64,000 nt of DNA from Rhodospirillales bacterium (GTDB taxonomy: Bacteria > Pseudomonadota > Alphaproteobacteria > Rhodospirillales > Shumkoniaceae): the NCBI GenBank assembly GCA_016776725.1, contig JADHSV010000005.1:18974-82973 (forward strand), in the 5' to 3' direction. The position numbers and the translations under genes were made by a program. Positions 25,555-35,227 of this stretch are shown here, piece after piece. The stretch's first letter is position 1. Each line of letters opens with the position of its first letter. The notes under the pieces were generated by a model. It worked only from the letters and a program-made list of their open reading frames with translations. It did not search any database and was not told the origin of the DNA.

Positions 25555-27426
25555 ATGAAAACACCAGTGAACCGCACGGAAATAGCGATCCTTCTGATCG
25601 CGCCCGTGGCCGCTGCATTGGTTTTCGTGGTGCCGGATATTCATGACTATTGGCACGCGTTCTACGAGGATACCGGCGAACATCGGTTGGGCCTTTTTTT
25701 GTCGGCGGCGGGTGGTTTGGCGTTAGCGGCGCTGGCAATTCGATTGCGGCGCTGGCGCGAGGCCGCCCGGCAGTCTGCAGACCGGGCAAGGACGGAAACC
25801 GCGCTACGTGAAAGCGAAGCCCGCTTCCGCGCCATCTACGCCAATGCCGGAACCGGAATTTTGCTGGCATCGCCCGAGGGAAAAATCCTCGGCGCCAACG
25901 CAGCATTTCAGGATATCCTGGGATACGACGAGGACGAGTTGCGCAATATCGGGTGGCAAGAACTTATTCACCCGAAGGATGACCCCGTCGCCGCAGAAAA
26001 CACGGACGACGGCGGTGGCGTCGAACGCAGGTTTGTTCATAAAAACGGCGATCCGATCTGGCTAAAGCTGACAACTTCCTACGCGTTTGATCATAACAAT
26101 ATGCCGGTTTTGGGCATCGCCGTGGCCGAGGACGTGACCGCCAAGCGGCGCGCCGAGGAAGCCTTGCGTGACGCTCATGATGATCTTGAGCATCGGGTCG
26201 AACAGCGAACCCGGGAGCTGCAGGACGAGATCGCCGAGCGCGTGAGGGCGGAGGCCGCCTTGCGCGAAAGTGAAGAGAAATTCCGTGCGTTGATCGAAAA
26301 CGCCCTGGATATCATCACGGTTCTGGACAAGACCGGGTCGATCACCTTTCAAAGCCCCGCCATTGGGGAGTCATTGGGTTTGCGCCCCGACGATATGGTC
26401 GGAACCAACTTCTTCGACCACGTTCATCGGGAAGATACGATCCGCGTGAAGGAAGCTTTTTTCCACCTGATGGAGGTTGAAGGCGCGACGGCATCGTTCC
26501 AGCTTCGGTGCCGACATGCCGACGGGTCGTGGCGGACCATGGAAATCATTTGCAGGAACCTTTTGCATGATCCCGCCGTCTGTGGCGTGGTTATCAATTC
26601 GCGTGATGTTTCGGCCCGCCACGAGGCCGAGGGAAAGGCCAGCCGGCTTCAAAACGAGCTCGCCCATGTGGCTCGGCTTAGCACCATGGGTGAAATGGCT
26701 ACGGGATTTGCGCACGAGCTCAACCAGCCCCTGACAGCCATCCACAGTTACGTGAAAGGCAGTTTGCGACGCCTTCAGGCAGGCGCGGAAACCCACGAAG
26801 ACATACTTGAAGCCATGGAGCTGGCCGCTGATCAGGCCTTGCGCGCCGGAGAAATTTTGCGCCGGATTCACTGGTTCATCCGCCGCGTCGAACCCGAGCT
26901 TGCACCGATTGTTGTTAATGACGTGGTCATGGAGGCGGTCGATCTCATACAAAGCGAGGCCAATCACAACGGTGTTTCCGTTCGTGCGGATCTTGCCCGT
27001 GATCTTCCCTGGGCAAAGGGCGACGCCGTCCAAATTCAGCAGGCCATCATCAATCTGGCCCGTAATGCCATTGAAGCGATGGCAAGCAGCAGCCGCCGGT
27101 CCCGTAAATTGACAATACGCACGTCATTGCCCAAACCCGACCAGATCGAGATCGAGGTCGCCGACAACGGGCCAGGCATTCCCACCGATGTTCATGATCG
27201 GCTTTTCGAACCCTTCAGCACGACGAAATCGCACGGTTTGGGAATGGGTTTGGCGATCTGCCGTTCGATCATCGACCGCCACGGCGGACGCATCTGGACG
27301 GAAGAAAACGGCCAGCGGGGAACGCGCGTACTCTTTGTTCTGGAAGTTTTCGACGAAGCGGCGCACCATCGTGACCCCAATATCGGAAAACCGGACGAAA
27401 ACGAAACCGTAAATTACACGTCATGA
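25555..27426 (+). CDS. PAS-domain sensor histidine kinase
   Basis: 623 aa. Two N-terminal transmembrane segments (about 10-27 and 46-63) flank a short periplasmic loop. They are followed by PAS 1 (about 85-200), a coiled coil (200-240), PAS 2 (240-355), the HisKA domain with phospho-accepting His387 in FAHELNQPLTAI, and a HATPase domain with N (NLARNAIEA), G1 (VADNGPGI) and G2 (GLGMGLAI) boxes. The layout resembles FixL/DctB-type kinases. No heme-binding PAS signature can be confirmed. No response regulator gene lies in the window, so it is an orphan kinase. Confidence 0.93.
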   Translation: MKTPVNRTEIAILLIAPVAAALVFVVPDIHDYWHAFYEDTGEHRLGLFLSAAGGLALAALAIRLRRWREAARQSADRARTETALRESEARFRAIYANAGTGILLASPEGKILGANAAFQDILGYDEDELRNIGWQELIHPKDDPVAAENTDDGGGVERRFVHKNGDPIWLKLTTSYAFDHNNMPVLGIAVAEDVTAKRRAEEALRDAHDDLEHRVEQRTRELQDEIAERVRAEAALRESEEKFRALIENALDIITVLDKTGSITFQSPAIGESLGLRPDDMVGTNFFDHVHREDTIRVKEAFFHLMEVEGATASFQLRCRHADGSWRTMEIICRNLLHDPAVCGVVINSRDVSARHEAEGKASRLQNELAHVARLSTMGEMATGFAHELNQPLTAIHSYVKGSLRRLQAGAETHEDILEAMELAADQALRAGEILRRIHWFIRRVEPELAPIVVNDVVMEAVDLIQSEANHNGVSVRADLARDLPWAKGDAVQIQQAIINLARNAIEAMASSSRRSRKLTIRTSLPKPDQIEIEVADNGPGIPTDVHDRLFEPFSTTKSHGLGMGLAICRSIIDRHGGRIWTEENGQRGTRVLFVLEVFDEAAHHRDPNIGKPDENETVNYTS

Positions 27427-27444
27427 CCAGGGTTTGATCGTTTC

Positions 27445-27696
27445 ATGTCACGAATTCTTCGCGCCATTGCCGAGTTCGCCAATTTCTTCCACGGCATGTT
27501 TGGAAGCAGCATCCAACGCCCGTTCAGCCGTCAGGCGATTGAGGACCGCATCGGGCCGGTGTGGACACGCGTGGTCATGAGCATCCCGGCCGTTACCCTG
27601 GGCGTCTGGCTGATTTTGTGGGTGGCTTCAAGACTTCTCGATATGCCCGAAGGCGAGGATCCCTTCGCCTGGATGCGCAACAATTTCGGAAACTAA
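27445..27696 (+). CDS. Small single-pass membrane protein
   Basis: 83 aa. An amphipathic, aromatic N-terminal part (ILRAIAEFANFFHGMFG) precedes one transmembrane helix (MSIPAVTLGVWLILWVASRLL) and an acidic C-terminus. It starts 18 bases after the histidine kinase gene and may share its transcript. Its last four bases overlap the convergent TPR gene. No known domain recognised; function unknown. Confidence 0.7.
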   Translation: MSRILRAIAEFANFFHGMFGSSIQRPFSRQAIEDRIGPVWTRVVMSIPAVTLGVWLILWVASRLLDMPEGEDPFAWMRNNFGN

Positions 27697-29423
27697 GAAA
27701 AAACTGCAAGTTCCTCGCGCACCCGTCTGACGACACCGGTCCAGTCGCCGGGCGATTGCTGACGAAAAAGGCGCAGGGTCGGGTACCAGGGGGAATCGTC
27801 GCGATCCGCCATCCAACGCCAATCCGCCACATAGGGAAGCATCGCCCACACCGGCTTTCCCATGGCGCCGGCCAAATGGATAATCGCCGTATCCGGCGCA
27901 ATTACCAGATCGAGGCCTGAAACAACAGCCGCCGTTTGCGAAAAATCGCGCCACGACGCGGTGTCGTCACGCACAACCCCGGTAAGGCCGAATTCCGCCA
28001 GATCGGCGGGACCGCCATCCTTTTGCAGGGAGACGAATGAAACGCCGGGCATATCAAACAAGCCGCGCAGAACCTCAAGGCCCACTGAGCGAATACGATC
28101 ACGTTTGAAGGCCGAACTGCCACGCCAGGCGATGCCCACGCGCAGGTTTTGTGTTTCCAGCGGGCTGGAACAATCGGCGTTCAGATAGGGTATATCCGCC
28201 GGGATATTTGAAAGATCGGTGGCGAAGATACCGGGAAGGCTCAACAAGGGGGCATGGCAATCGATATCGGTCATTCGGGACGCGTCAGCAACCACCCGTC
28301 CGGGGTCCACCAGACCGCGCGCCAGCTCAGCCAATTCCGGCGGACACTCGAACACGATATCGCCGCCGCGCGCCGAAACCAGCGGAAGGTAGCGCATGAA
28401 TTGAAGGGTATCGCCGTAGCCTTGCTCGGCGCGAATCAGGATGGTTCGCCCCGAAAGCTCATCCCCGCCCCACTGTGGAACCCCCAAATCCCGCTTGAGG
28501 ACCGCGAAGTGCTTTGTTTTCCAGCGCCAATCGTTCTCCCGCCAGCCTTCGGCGAAACGTCCCATGGACAACAGAATTACGGCGCGGTTGCGGTGAATTT
28601 CGGCGTCATCCGGCGCCAACTCCAGGGCGCGGTCAAAACACCCCAGCGCCCCCTCCTGATCGGCCAGTTCATGAAGGACCACGCCAAGGTTGGAGTGGAC
28701 TTCGGCGATGGCCGGGTTGATGGTGATTGCGGCCCGGTATTCGGCCTCGGCGGCCGCGAAATCCCCGTTGTCCTTGAGGATGTTTCCCAAATTGCAACGG
28801 GCTTCGGCATGCTGCGGATCAATTTCAATCGCGCAGCGGTAACACGCCGCCGCATCCGCCGAGCGGGCGGCCGCCTGAAGGGCGACGCCACAATGGAACT
28901 GCGCGAACCCGTCTCCGGGTGCAAGTTGAACGGCTTTTTCCAGACTTTTGATAGCCTCCCCGCCCGCGCCGCCGTTAAGGTGAACCAGTCCCAGGTTCAA
29001 ATGCGCTTTGGCAAACCCGGCATCCAATGCCAGGGCGCGATCACAGTCGTTTCGCGCCTCGTCATACCTATCAAGCGAAATCAGCGCCGCCGCCCGGTCC
29101 GAATGCAATACGGCGGTCCCGGGTTGCAAGTCGATCGCCCGGCCGTAAGACCGAACAGCGTCTTCCGAACGTCCCGAAGCCTGAAAGACACGTCCGAGAT
29201 TTGCGTGATACGTCGCCTGCGTTCCGTCAATCCCCACAGCCTTTTCAATCAACCCGGCGGCTTCATCCATCCGCCCCGTCTGAAAAGAGATCAGGCCGCT
29301 GAGATGCAGCGCGTCCGCATGATCGGGATCGTTTCGCAGAATTTCGTCATAGATGCGCATCGCCGCAGCTAGATCGCCCGCTTGATGCGCGCGAATGGCC
29401 CGGCTTAACGGATCAGGAGCCAT
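27693..29423 (-). CDS. TPR protein with GT9-like glycosyltransferase domain
   Basis: 576 aa. Residues about 1-290 hold around eight tetratricopeptide repeats (spaced NPDHADALHLSGL / DPQHAEARCNLGNI type units). The C-terminal half has ILIRAEQGYGDTLQFMRYLP, VGIAWRGSS and PDTAIIHLAGAMGKPVWAMLP, the pattern of TPR proteins with a heptosyltransferase-like (GT9) fold. Such proteins are probable glycosyltransferases, possibly acting on protein or envelope acceptors. It overlaps the upstream Sel1-repeat gene by 11 bases on the same strand. Confidence 0.85.
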   Translation of the reverse strand: MAPDPLSRAIRAHQAGDLAAAMRIYDEILRNDPDHADALHLSGLISFQTGRMDEAAGLIEKAVGIDGTQATYHANLGRVFQASGRSEDAVRSYGRAIDLQPGTAVLHSDRAAALISLDRYDEARNDCDRALALDAGFAKAHLNLGLVHLNGGAGGEAIKSLEKAVQLAPGDGFAQFHCGVALQAAARSADAAACYRCAIEIDPQHAEARCNLGNILKDNGDFAAAEAEYRAAITINPAIAEVHSNLGVVLHELADQEGALGCFDRALELAPDDAEIHRNRAVILLSMGRFAEGWRENDWRWKTKHFAVLKRDLGVPQWGGDELSGRTILIRAEQGYGDTLQFMRYLPLVSARGGDIVFECPPELAELARGLVDPGRVVADASRMTDIDCHAPLLSLPGIFATDLSNIPADIPYLNADCSSPLETQNLRVGIAWRGSSAFKRDRIRSVGLEVLRGLFDMPGVSFVSLQKDGGPADLAEFGLTGVVRDDTASWRDFSQTAAVVSGLDLVIAPDTAIIHLAGAMGKPVWAMLPYVADWRWMADRDDSPWYPTLRLFRQQSPGDWTGVVRRVREELAVFS

Positions 29424-30579
29424 TCCCGCATTCCACGATTTTATCGAAGGGGGTTTGCATAACCTGGTTCCGGTTCAGGGGACCGTCTCCCGGAAAGAAA
29501 AATACGCTTTTCACGGCAACGCTTCCCAACCCCTTGTTCACCGGGTCAAGAAGACGGTCGGGAAGGTTTCGCAAATCGGGACGGCCGCGGAATATGGGCA
29601 CGGGATTAGACCAAAGGGCCTGGAACACCGCTTCGTTCACGCGCGGGGCCAGCCCACACACTGCTGCCGAAGCCGCCGGGTCGATCAATTCGACGATCAA
29701 ATTCACCGAATAATCCTTGGCCTCTTTGTTGGTGAGAGGAACGTCCATCGCAAGAACGCGAAGTCCCGTTCGCGTCGGTTTCGGATCATCCGTCTTTTGA
29801 TCCGGCGGCAATTTGCCCAAAAGAGCCGTTCCTTCGCGCAGATAACTGCGACTCGCGTGGGCAGGGCTGAATTTCGCGGCCATTTTTTCACCGCGCGAGA
29901 TATCAAAACGCGTCATGCGCGCCGCCAATTTATCGCGCGCCTCGATCGCATCGAAATCCTTGTCGGCAGCCAACGCCTCTTCCTGCTTTTGCGCCGCCAA
30001 AGTGTACCATTTATAGGCTTCGGCGGGATCGGCTTTAACGCCCCAGCCTGCTTCATGGATGGCGCCAAGCCGGTACTGCGCGCCTGCGTGCCCGCGTGCC
30101 GCCGAATTGCGGTACCATTTAAGCGCCTGGCTGGGATCGTTGGGTACGCCGCGGCCTTCGTAATACAACTGCGCCAGCGCAAACTGCGCTCCGGCGTGTT
30201 TTCCGATATTGGCCGCAAGATCGTACCACTCGGCTGCCTTGCGAAAATCCTGCCTCAGGCCCTCGCCGCTCTCAAACAGGTTTCCCAGGGCGAACTGTGC
30301 CCCGACATGTGACTTTTCAGCCGCTTTTTCGTACCAGCGAACGGCTTGCGAGATGTCCTTCTTGACGCCGACCCCCTGATGAAAAAACCGAGCCAACGCG
30401 AACTGGGCCGTATGCTCACCGGCCACGGCCTTGACCTTAACGGCCTGGAATTGTGCCACTTTCTCGGCTTGAACACGGGCTTGCTCTATTTCAGCCTCAG
30501 TATCGCGCAAGGCGAAATAGGCCACGATCAAAACCGCGGCCAATAACCCGAGTCCAACCCAAAGACGCTTACGAGTCAT
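29413..30579 (-). CDS. Membrane-anchored Sel1-repeat protein
   Basis: 388 aa. An N-terminal anchor or uncleaved signal (residues 7-24) is followed by a short coiled stretch and four Sel1 repeats at about 55-200 (AQFALARFFHQGVGVKKD, AQFALGNLFESGEGLRQD and similar). The C-terminal 150 residues form a separate unrecognised domain (VNLIVELIDPAASAAVCGL...). Sel1 repeats mediate protein-protein contacts and are common in envelope and signalling proteins. It probably forms an operon with the overlapping TPR/GT9-like gene. Confidence 0.8.
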   Translation of the reverse strand: MTRKRLWVGLGLLAAVLIVAYFALRDTEAEIEQARVQAEKVAQFQAVKVKAVAGEHTAQFALARFFHQGVGVKKDISQAVRWYEKAAEKSHVGAQFALGNLFESGEGLRQDFRKAAEWYDLAANIGKHAGAQFALAQLYYEGRGVPNDPSQALKWYRNSAARGHAGAQYRLGAIHEAGWGVKADPAEAYKWYTLAAQKQEEALAADKDFDAIEARDKLAARMTRFDISRGEKMAAKFSPAHASRSYLREGTALLGKLPPDQKTDDPKPTRTGLRVLAMDVPLTNKEAKDYSVNLIVELIDPAASAAVCGLAPRVNEAVFQALWSNPVPIFRGRPDLRNLPDRLLDPVNKGLGSVAVKSVFFFPGDGPLNRNQVMQTPFDKIVECGNGS

Positions 30580-30606
30580 TTCCCAGGGTCCGGCACACCA
30601 TATTAG

Positions 30607-30948
30607 TTAGTATTTTTTTATGTAGTTGTGTTCGTTGTCGCCGACTTGGCGACGTTCGCCCTGCCGGGTGTCCGGTTTGTCGTAGCAGGTTACCTTGGCA
30701 AGCTCGCGGTAGCAGTAGACCTCGGGACGCGGGATCACCTCGTCTTCCTTGCAATAGGTCATGCCGCGTTCCTTACGGACCAGCGAGCAATCCTTGCCGC
30801 TGGACATGGAGACGACGTGATCGATCATGGTCTTGTCGGAACCGATCACAACCCCGCCGTCAATCATTACAAACGGCGGCGCAATTCCGCACCCGCCAAC
30901 CAACAGGCCGACCCCTATGCCCGCCAATAATCTTGGCAATCGTTTCAT
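30607..30948 (-). CDS. Small lipoprotein
   Basis: 113 aa from the ATG at 30948. The N-terminus (MKRLPRLLAGIGVGLLVGGC) is a lipoprotein signal ending in a VGGC lipobox; lipidation at Cys20 is expected. The mature part has four Cys residues (DCSLV, TYCKE, VYCYR, VTCYD) that could form two disulfides. The frame is open further upstream without a lipoprotein signal, so the shorter start is chosen. Function unknown. Confidence 0.7.
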   Translation of the reverse strand: MKRLPRLLAGIGVGLLVGGCGIAPPFVMIDGGVVIGSDKTMIDHVVSMSSGKDCSLVRKERGMTYCKEDEVIPRPEVYCYRELAKVTCYDKPDTRQGERRQVGDNEHNYIKKY

Positions 30949-31045
30949 CACTGGAACACCCAAGCCTCTTTCAATCGCTTCGATTCCCGTCATATCATGA
31001 CCTAACGTGGTTAAGGTCCGGTTAAGCGGAGGCAAGGAACGCATC

Positions 31046-31600
31046 ATGGTCAGCACCAAAACCCCCATTTGTGATTTCGGATGGAAGGCTCCAGATTTCA
31101 GCCTCAAGGGCATTGACGGCAAATCATACGCTCTGGCGGACCTGCGCGGACCGAAGGGTCTTCTGCTCATGTTTATCTGCAATCATTGCCCTTATGTGAA
31201 AGCTATCGCCGACCGTTTGGTCAGGGACGCGGGCGATCTTCAGGCCCTGGGTATCGGCGTGGCGGCGATCATGTCCAACGATTACGCCCATTATCCCGAC
31301 GACGCGCCGGACAAAATGAAGGCGTTCGCCGCCAATCACGGATTTACGTTTCCGTATCTGATTGATGAAACCCAACAGGTGGCACGATCCTATGACGCGG
31401 TGTGCACGCCCGACTTCTTCGGCTTCAACGCCGAACTGGGTCTTCAGTATCGTGGTCGGCTGGACGAATCGAGGAAGGAACCCGCCGGGCTCGATGTCCG
31501 GCGCGAACTGTTCGAGGCCATGGAAATGGTCGCGAAAACCGGAAATGGGCCGGAGGATCAGCACGCCAGCATGGGATGTTCCATAAAATGGCGTGAATAA
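31046..31600 (+). CDS. Thioredoxin-fold (AhpC/TSA-like) protein
   Basis: 184 aa from the ATG at 31046, chosen for AAGGAA upstream and because the family fold begins there (GWKAPDFSLKGIDGKSY). The redox motif is CNHC (Cys45 and Cys48) followed by PYVKAI, typical of a thioredoxin-like subfamily annotated as AhpC/TSA or redoxin family. No signal peptide, so probably cytoplasmic. The gene is divergent from the small lipoprotein gene. Likely a thiol reductant or peroxide-handling protein; the substrate is unknown. Confidence 0.85.
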   Translation: MVSTKTPICDFGWKAPDFSLKGIDGKSYALADLRGPKGLLLMFICNHCPYVKAIADRLVRDAGDLQALGIGVAAIMSNDYAHYPDDAPDKMKAFAANHGFTFPYLIDETQQVARSYDAVCTPDFFGFNAELGLQYRGRLDESRKEPAGLDVRRELFEAMEMVAKTGNGPEDQHASMGCSIKWRE

Positions 31601-31686
31601 GCATGGATTCGCACCAAGGATCAGTGATAAAGACCCGTGGTGATTTCGTGTCCGCGTTAAATTGACCAATAGTCTCGGAGTTTCAA

Positions 31687-32343
31687 GTGGCCGACCAAGT
31701 TCAAGACAATCTGCTTCGCGAAATTGATGAAGAGCTTCGCCAGGAAAAATACTCGAAGCTTTGGAAGCAATACGGAAGTTACATAATCGCCGTAGCCGTG
31801 ATTATCGTCGGTAGCGTCGGCGGGTATCAGGGGTGGCGAAGCTGGGACACCAGGACCCGGATGGAGCAAAGCGACCGTTTCGAAGCGGCCTTGGAAATTC
31901 AACGTGCGGGCGACTTGGAAGCCGCGCGCAATGCCTTCGTCGAACTTTCCGACGACGCCGGGGCCGGATACGCGACGCTGGCGCGATTCCATGAAACCGC
32001 GATTCTGGCAAAAAATGGGGATCGGAACGCAGCGGTCGAGAGCTATCGGCAAATCTCCGAAGACTCGTCGGTCACAGACGATTTCCGCAATCTCGCCATT
32101 ATCCTCGGTGCCCTCCTGGAATTGGACGACGCCGACCCGGCTCAGTTGGCCGCCAGGATCGAACCGTTGACCGGGGCTGAAAATCCGTGGCGTTTCAGCG
32201 CCCTTGAGATTACCGGGATATTGGCTTTCCGCACCGGTGACTCGGAAAAGGCGCGAACGGTATTCAAACAACTGAGCGACGACGCGGCCACCCCGCAGGG
32301 AATCAGGGGACGTGCGGCGGAAATGTTGGCGTCGCTGGGGTAA
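31687..32343 (+). CDS. YfgM-like TPR membrane protein
   Basis: 218 aa, GTG start at 31687 with GGAG six bases before it. After about 25 charged residues (LLREIDEELRQEKYSKLWKQYG) one transmembrane helix (SYIIAVAVIIVGSVGGYQGW) leads to a periplasmic TPR-like domain. This matches the YfgM/TPR_21 family, which in E. coli is linked to the Sec translocon and periplasmic chaperones. The neighbourhood (bamB then der) matches the E. coli order yfgM-bamB-der, supporting the call. Confidence 0.88.
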   Translation: MADQVQDNLLREIDEELRQEKYSKLWKQYGSYIIAVAVIIVGSVGGYQGWRSWDTRTRMEQSDRFEAALEIQRAGDLEAARNAFVELSDDAGAGYATLARFHETAILAKNGDRNAAVESYRQISEDSSVTDDFRNLAIILGALLELDDADPAQLAARIEPLTGAENPWRFSALEITGILAFRTGDSEKARTVFKQLSDDAATPQGIRGRAAEMLASLG

Positions 32344-32349
32344 TCAGGC

Positions 32350-33681
32350 ATGAGTTCTTTCGGAACATGGCGGACGATCGCACTGATGACGGGCGTTGCC
32401 CTTCTTGGCGGAGCCTGCGACACGTTGTTTCCGGATGCCCAGGACCCGCCCCTGCCGGGTGAGCGGTTGTCGGTGTTGACACATGCCCGCACGGTGGTGC
32501 CGGACCCTGAACTGGCCGAAGCCGAAATCCTGTTGCCGCCGCCATCGATCAACACGGAATGGCCGCAGGCCGGCGGCTACGCCAACCACGCCATGCATCA
32601 TATCGAGGTTGGCGATTCCCTGAACGAGGCCTGGAGCGAAGACATCGGCGAGAGCGCCGACGATGAGGAACGTCTGGTCGCTTCGCCCGTCGCTGCAGAC
32701 GGGATGGTTTTTGCCATCGACGCGGAAACCACCGTTTCGGCAGTGGACGGTAAAAGCGGAAACAGGCTCTGGTCGGCGGAGTTGACACCCGACGAAGAGG
32801 ATGACGGTCATATCAGTGGCGGTCTCGCCTATGAGAACGGGCAGGTTTTCGTCTCGACGGGGTTTGCGCAGGTCATCGCACTGAATGCCAAGAGCGGACG
32901 GATAAATTGGCGCCGGTCGGTTGACGCCCCCATGCGGGCCGCCCCCACGGTGCGCGGCGGCCGTGTTTTCGTCATTACGCTCGACAACAAACTTTATGCC
33001 CTGAACGCCCAAAACGGTGAAACGCTGTGGACGTATAGCGCGGCCACCGAGGTGGCAAGCCTGCTTGGCGGCGCAAGCCCCGCCGTCGACGAGGGTTTCG
33101 TCGTGGCCCCGTTTACCTCCGGCGAACTGATTGCCCTGCGGGTCGAGAGCGGCCGCGTTTTATGGACCGAATCCCTGGCGGCGGTGCGGCGCACGGACGT
33201 TGTTTCAACCCTGTCGCATATTCGGGGACGTCCCATTATCGACCGTGGCCGCGTTTATGCGGTCAGTCATAGCGGTCAGATGGCAGCCATCGATCTTAGA
33301 AGCGGCCGGCGTGTCTGGGACAAGGAAATCGGCGGGCTGGAAAGCCCATGGGTCGCGGGGGACTACCTGTTTCTATTAACCAACGAGGCGGAACTGATTT
33401 GCCTTTCGCGGAAATCGGGCCGGGTTTTCTGGGTTCAAACCCTGCCACGCTTTGAAGATGAAGAAGACCGTGAAGACCCCATCGTCTGGACCGGGCCGAT
33501 CCTGGCCAGCGACCGGCTGATTGTTGCCGGATCGCACGGTGAATCTTATGCCCTTTCCCCTTACGACGGCCGCATTCTTGGAAAGATGGAAATGCCGGAT
33601 GATGTTTCGGTTCCTCCCATCGTGGCGAATGGCACCGTCTATGTGCTAACCGACAATGCCAGCCTTGTGGCATTGCGCTAA
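32350..33681 (+). CDS. bamB: Outer-membrane assembly lipoprotein BamB
   Basis: 443 aa. A signal ending in LLGGAC suggests lipidation at Cys23, although the -3 position is Gly rather than the usual aliphatic residue. The rest is a PQQ-type beta-propeller with repeated units (GKSGNRLWSAEL, AKSGRINWRRSV, AQNGETLWTYSA, SGRRVWDKEI). BamB is the scaffold lipoprotein of the BAM complex that inserts outer-membrane proteins. It is seven bases after the YfgM-like gene and 24 before der. Confidence 0.93.
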   Translation: MSSFGTWRTIALMTGVALLGGACDTLFPDAQDPPLPGERLSVLTHARTVVPDPELAEAEILLPPPSINTEWPQAGGYANHAMHHIEVGDSLNEAWSEDIGESADDEERLVASPVAADGMVFAIDAETTVSAVDGKSGNRLWSAELTPDEEDDGHISGGLAYENGQVFVSTGFAQVIALNAKSGRINWRRSVDAPMRAAPTVRGGRVFVITLDNKLYALNAQNGETLWTYSAATEVASLLGGASPAVDEGFVVAPFTSGELIALRVESGRVLWTESLAAVRRTDVVSTLSHIRGRPIIDRGRVYAVSHSGQMAAIDLRSGRRVWDKEIGGLESPWVAGDYLFLLTNEAELICLSRKSGRVFWVQTLPRFEDEEDREDPIVWTGPILASDRLIVAGSHGESYALSPYDGRILGKMEMPDDVSVPPIVANGTVYVLTDNASLVALR

Positions 33682-33705
33682 AAGCGCATTGAAAACCGCT
33701 AGATC

Positions 33706-35091
33706 ATGAACTTTACCGTTGCCATCATCGGCCGACCCAATGTCGGCAAATCGACTTTGTTCAATCGTTTGGTCGGCAAACGGTTGGCCATCGTTAACGA
33801 TTCGCCCGGTGTCACGCGAGATCGCCGCGAGGGCGACGGGCGGATTGCCGATCTTCGCTTCACGGTCATCGACACCGCCGGGCTGGAAGATGCCTTTGAC
33901 GACAGCATGCAAGGGCGCATGCGCGCGCAGACCAACCACGCCGTCGCCACGGCCGATGTCGCCCTTTTGCTGATCGACGGGCGCAGCGGACTAACGCCGT
34001 TGGACAGCCACTTCGCCCGCTGGCTTCGCACCCACGAGACGCCGACCATCCTGCTTGCCAACAAGTGCGAGGGCCGGAAGGGAGACATTGGTTTGTTCGA
34101 GGCTTTCAAATTGGGTCTGGGCGATCCCATTGCGCTGTCAGCGGAACACGGGGAAGGCATCGGCGATCTGTACGACGCGCTCGTTCCCTTTGCCGAAGCC
34201 GCCCGCGCACGCGCAGAAAGTCAGACATTTGAGGCCGTCGATACCGGCGACGACGATTTGGAAGACGACGACGCAGCACCGACCCATTTGCAGATGGCCA
34301 TCGTCGGGCGACCCAACGTCGGCAAATCGACCCTGGTCAACCAATTGATCGGCGAGGATCGGATGCTGACCGGGCCCGAGGCAGGCATCACGCGCGATGC
34401 CATAACCGTCTCGTGGACCTTCCGCGACCGCCCCATCCGCCTGATCGACACGGCCGGACTTCGGCGCAAGGCAAGGATATCGGAGCAACTGGAACACCTG
34501 TCGGTAAACGACAGTTTACGCTCCATCCGCTACGCTCATTGCGTTGTGCTGTTGATCGACGCCACGGCGCCGCTGGAAAAACAGGACCTGACCATCGCGC
34601 GAACCGTCATCGAGGAAGGACGTTCGCTGGTCATCGCCGTCAACAAGTGGGATCTGGCGAAAGACCGGCGAAGTATTACGCGCGCCATTCAGGACCGATT
34701 GGAGACGTCTTTGCCGCAGGTTCGCGGCATCCCCGTGGTCACGCTATCAGCCAAAACCGGCACCGGCGTCGGAAAACTGCTGCCAGCCGTTTTTAAGGTT
34801 TTCGATACCTGGAATACCCGAATTTCCACGGGCAATTTGAACCGCTGGCTGGAAGAAGTGTGCGAACGCCATCCGCCGCCACTGGCGCGCGGCCGCCGAT
34901 TGCGCCTTCGTTACATGACCCAGGCCAAGGCGCGGCCGCCGACTTTTGTAATCTTCGTCAATATTCCCGAGGAATTGCCGGAATCGTACTCGCGTTACCT
35001 TATTAACGGCCTGCGGGAAACATTTGATCTTCCCGGCGTTCCTGTGCGCATTCGTACGCGCCGGGGCAAGAATCCTTACGCCAAAGACTAG
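33706..35091 (+). CDS. der: Ribosome-assembly GTPase Der (EngA)
   Basis: 461 aa. Two tandem GTPase domains, each with GRPNVGKS (near residues 9-16 and 201-208), DTAG and N/TKxD motifs (LANKCE-type in the first, AVNKWD in the second), then a KH-like domain with the conserved C-terminus ([13 protein letters not shown]). It acts in 50S subunit maturation. An acidic linker ([12 protein letters not shown]) joins the two G domains. Confidence 0.97.
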   Translation: MNFTVAIIGRPNVGKSTLFNRLVGKRLAIVNDSPGVTRDRREGDGRIADLRFTVIDTAGLEDAFDDSMQGRMRAQTNHAVATADVALLLIDGRSGLTPLDSHFARWLRTHETPTILLANKCEGRKGDIGLFEAFKLGLGDPIALSAEHGEGIGDLYDALVPFAEAARARAESQTFEAVDTGDDDLEDDDAAPTHLQMAIVGRPNVGKSTLVNQLIGEDRMLTGPEAGITRDAITVSWTFRDRPIRLIDTAGLRRKARISEQLEHLSVNDSLRSIRYAHCVVLLIDATAPLEKQDLTIARTVIEEGRSLVIAVNKWDLAKDRRSITRAIQDRLETSLPQVRGIPVVTLSAKTGTGVGKLLPAVFKVFDTWNTRISTGNLNRWLEEVCERHPPPLARGRRLRLRYMTQAKARPPTFVIFVNIPEELPESYSRYLINGLRETFDLPGVPVRIRTRRGKNPYAKD

Positions 35092-35162
35092 CGAAAATTC
35101 TTTGTTTTTTGGCTAAAAAACCGGTTTACTTCGACATCCGATAGGACTAGAAGTCCCACGTT

Positions 35163-35198
35163 CGCGGCTACCCTTTTGCTGGGGCCGCGTCGTTTTTT
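35163..35198 (+). terminator. Rho-independent terminator after der
   Basis: CGCGGC (35163-35168) pairs with GCCGCG (35184-35189), and CCC/GGG can extend the stem inside, followed by TCGTTTTTT. It ends the yfgM-bamB-der transcript ahead of the SulP gene. Confidence 0.75.
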
Positions 35199-35227
35199 AT
35201 ACCCGAGATACAATTTGGAATAAGAAG

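Noticed and set aside
28254..29372. 372-codon plus-strand open frame in the TPR/GT9-like gene
   Set aside because: Antisense to repeated TPR codons, which tend to keep the opposite strand open.
30949..31182. Upstream extension of the small lipoprotein gene
   Set aside because: It would bury the lipoprotein signal inside the protein and overlap the thioredoxin-like gene.
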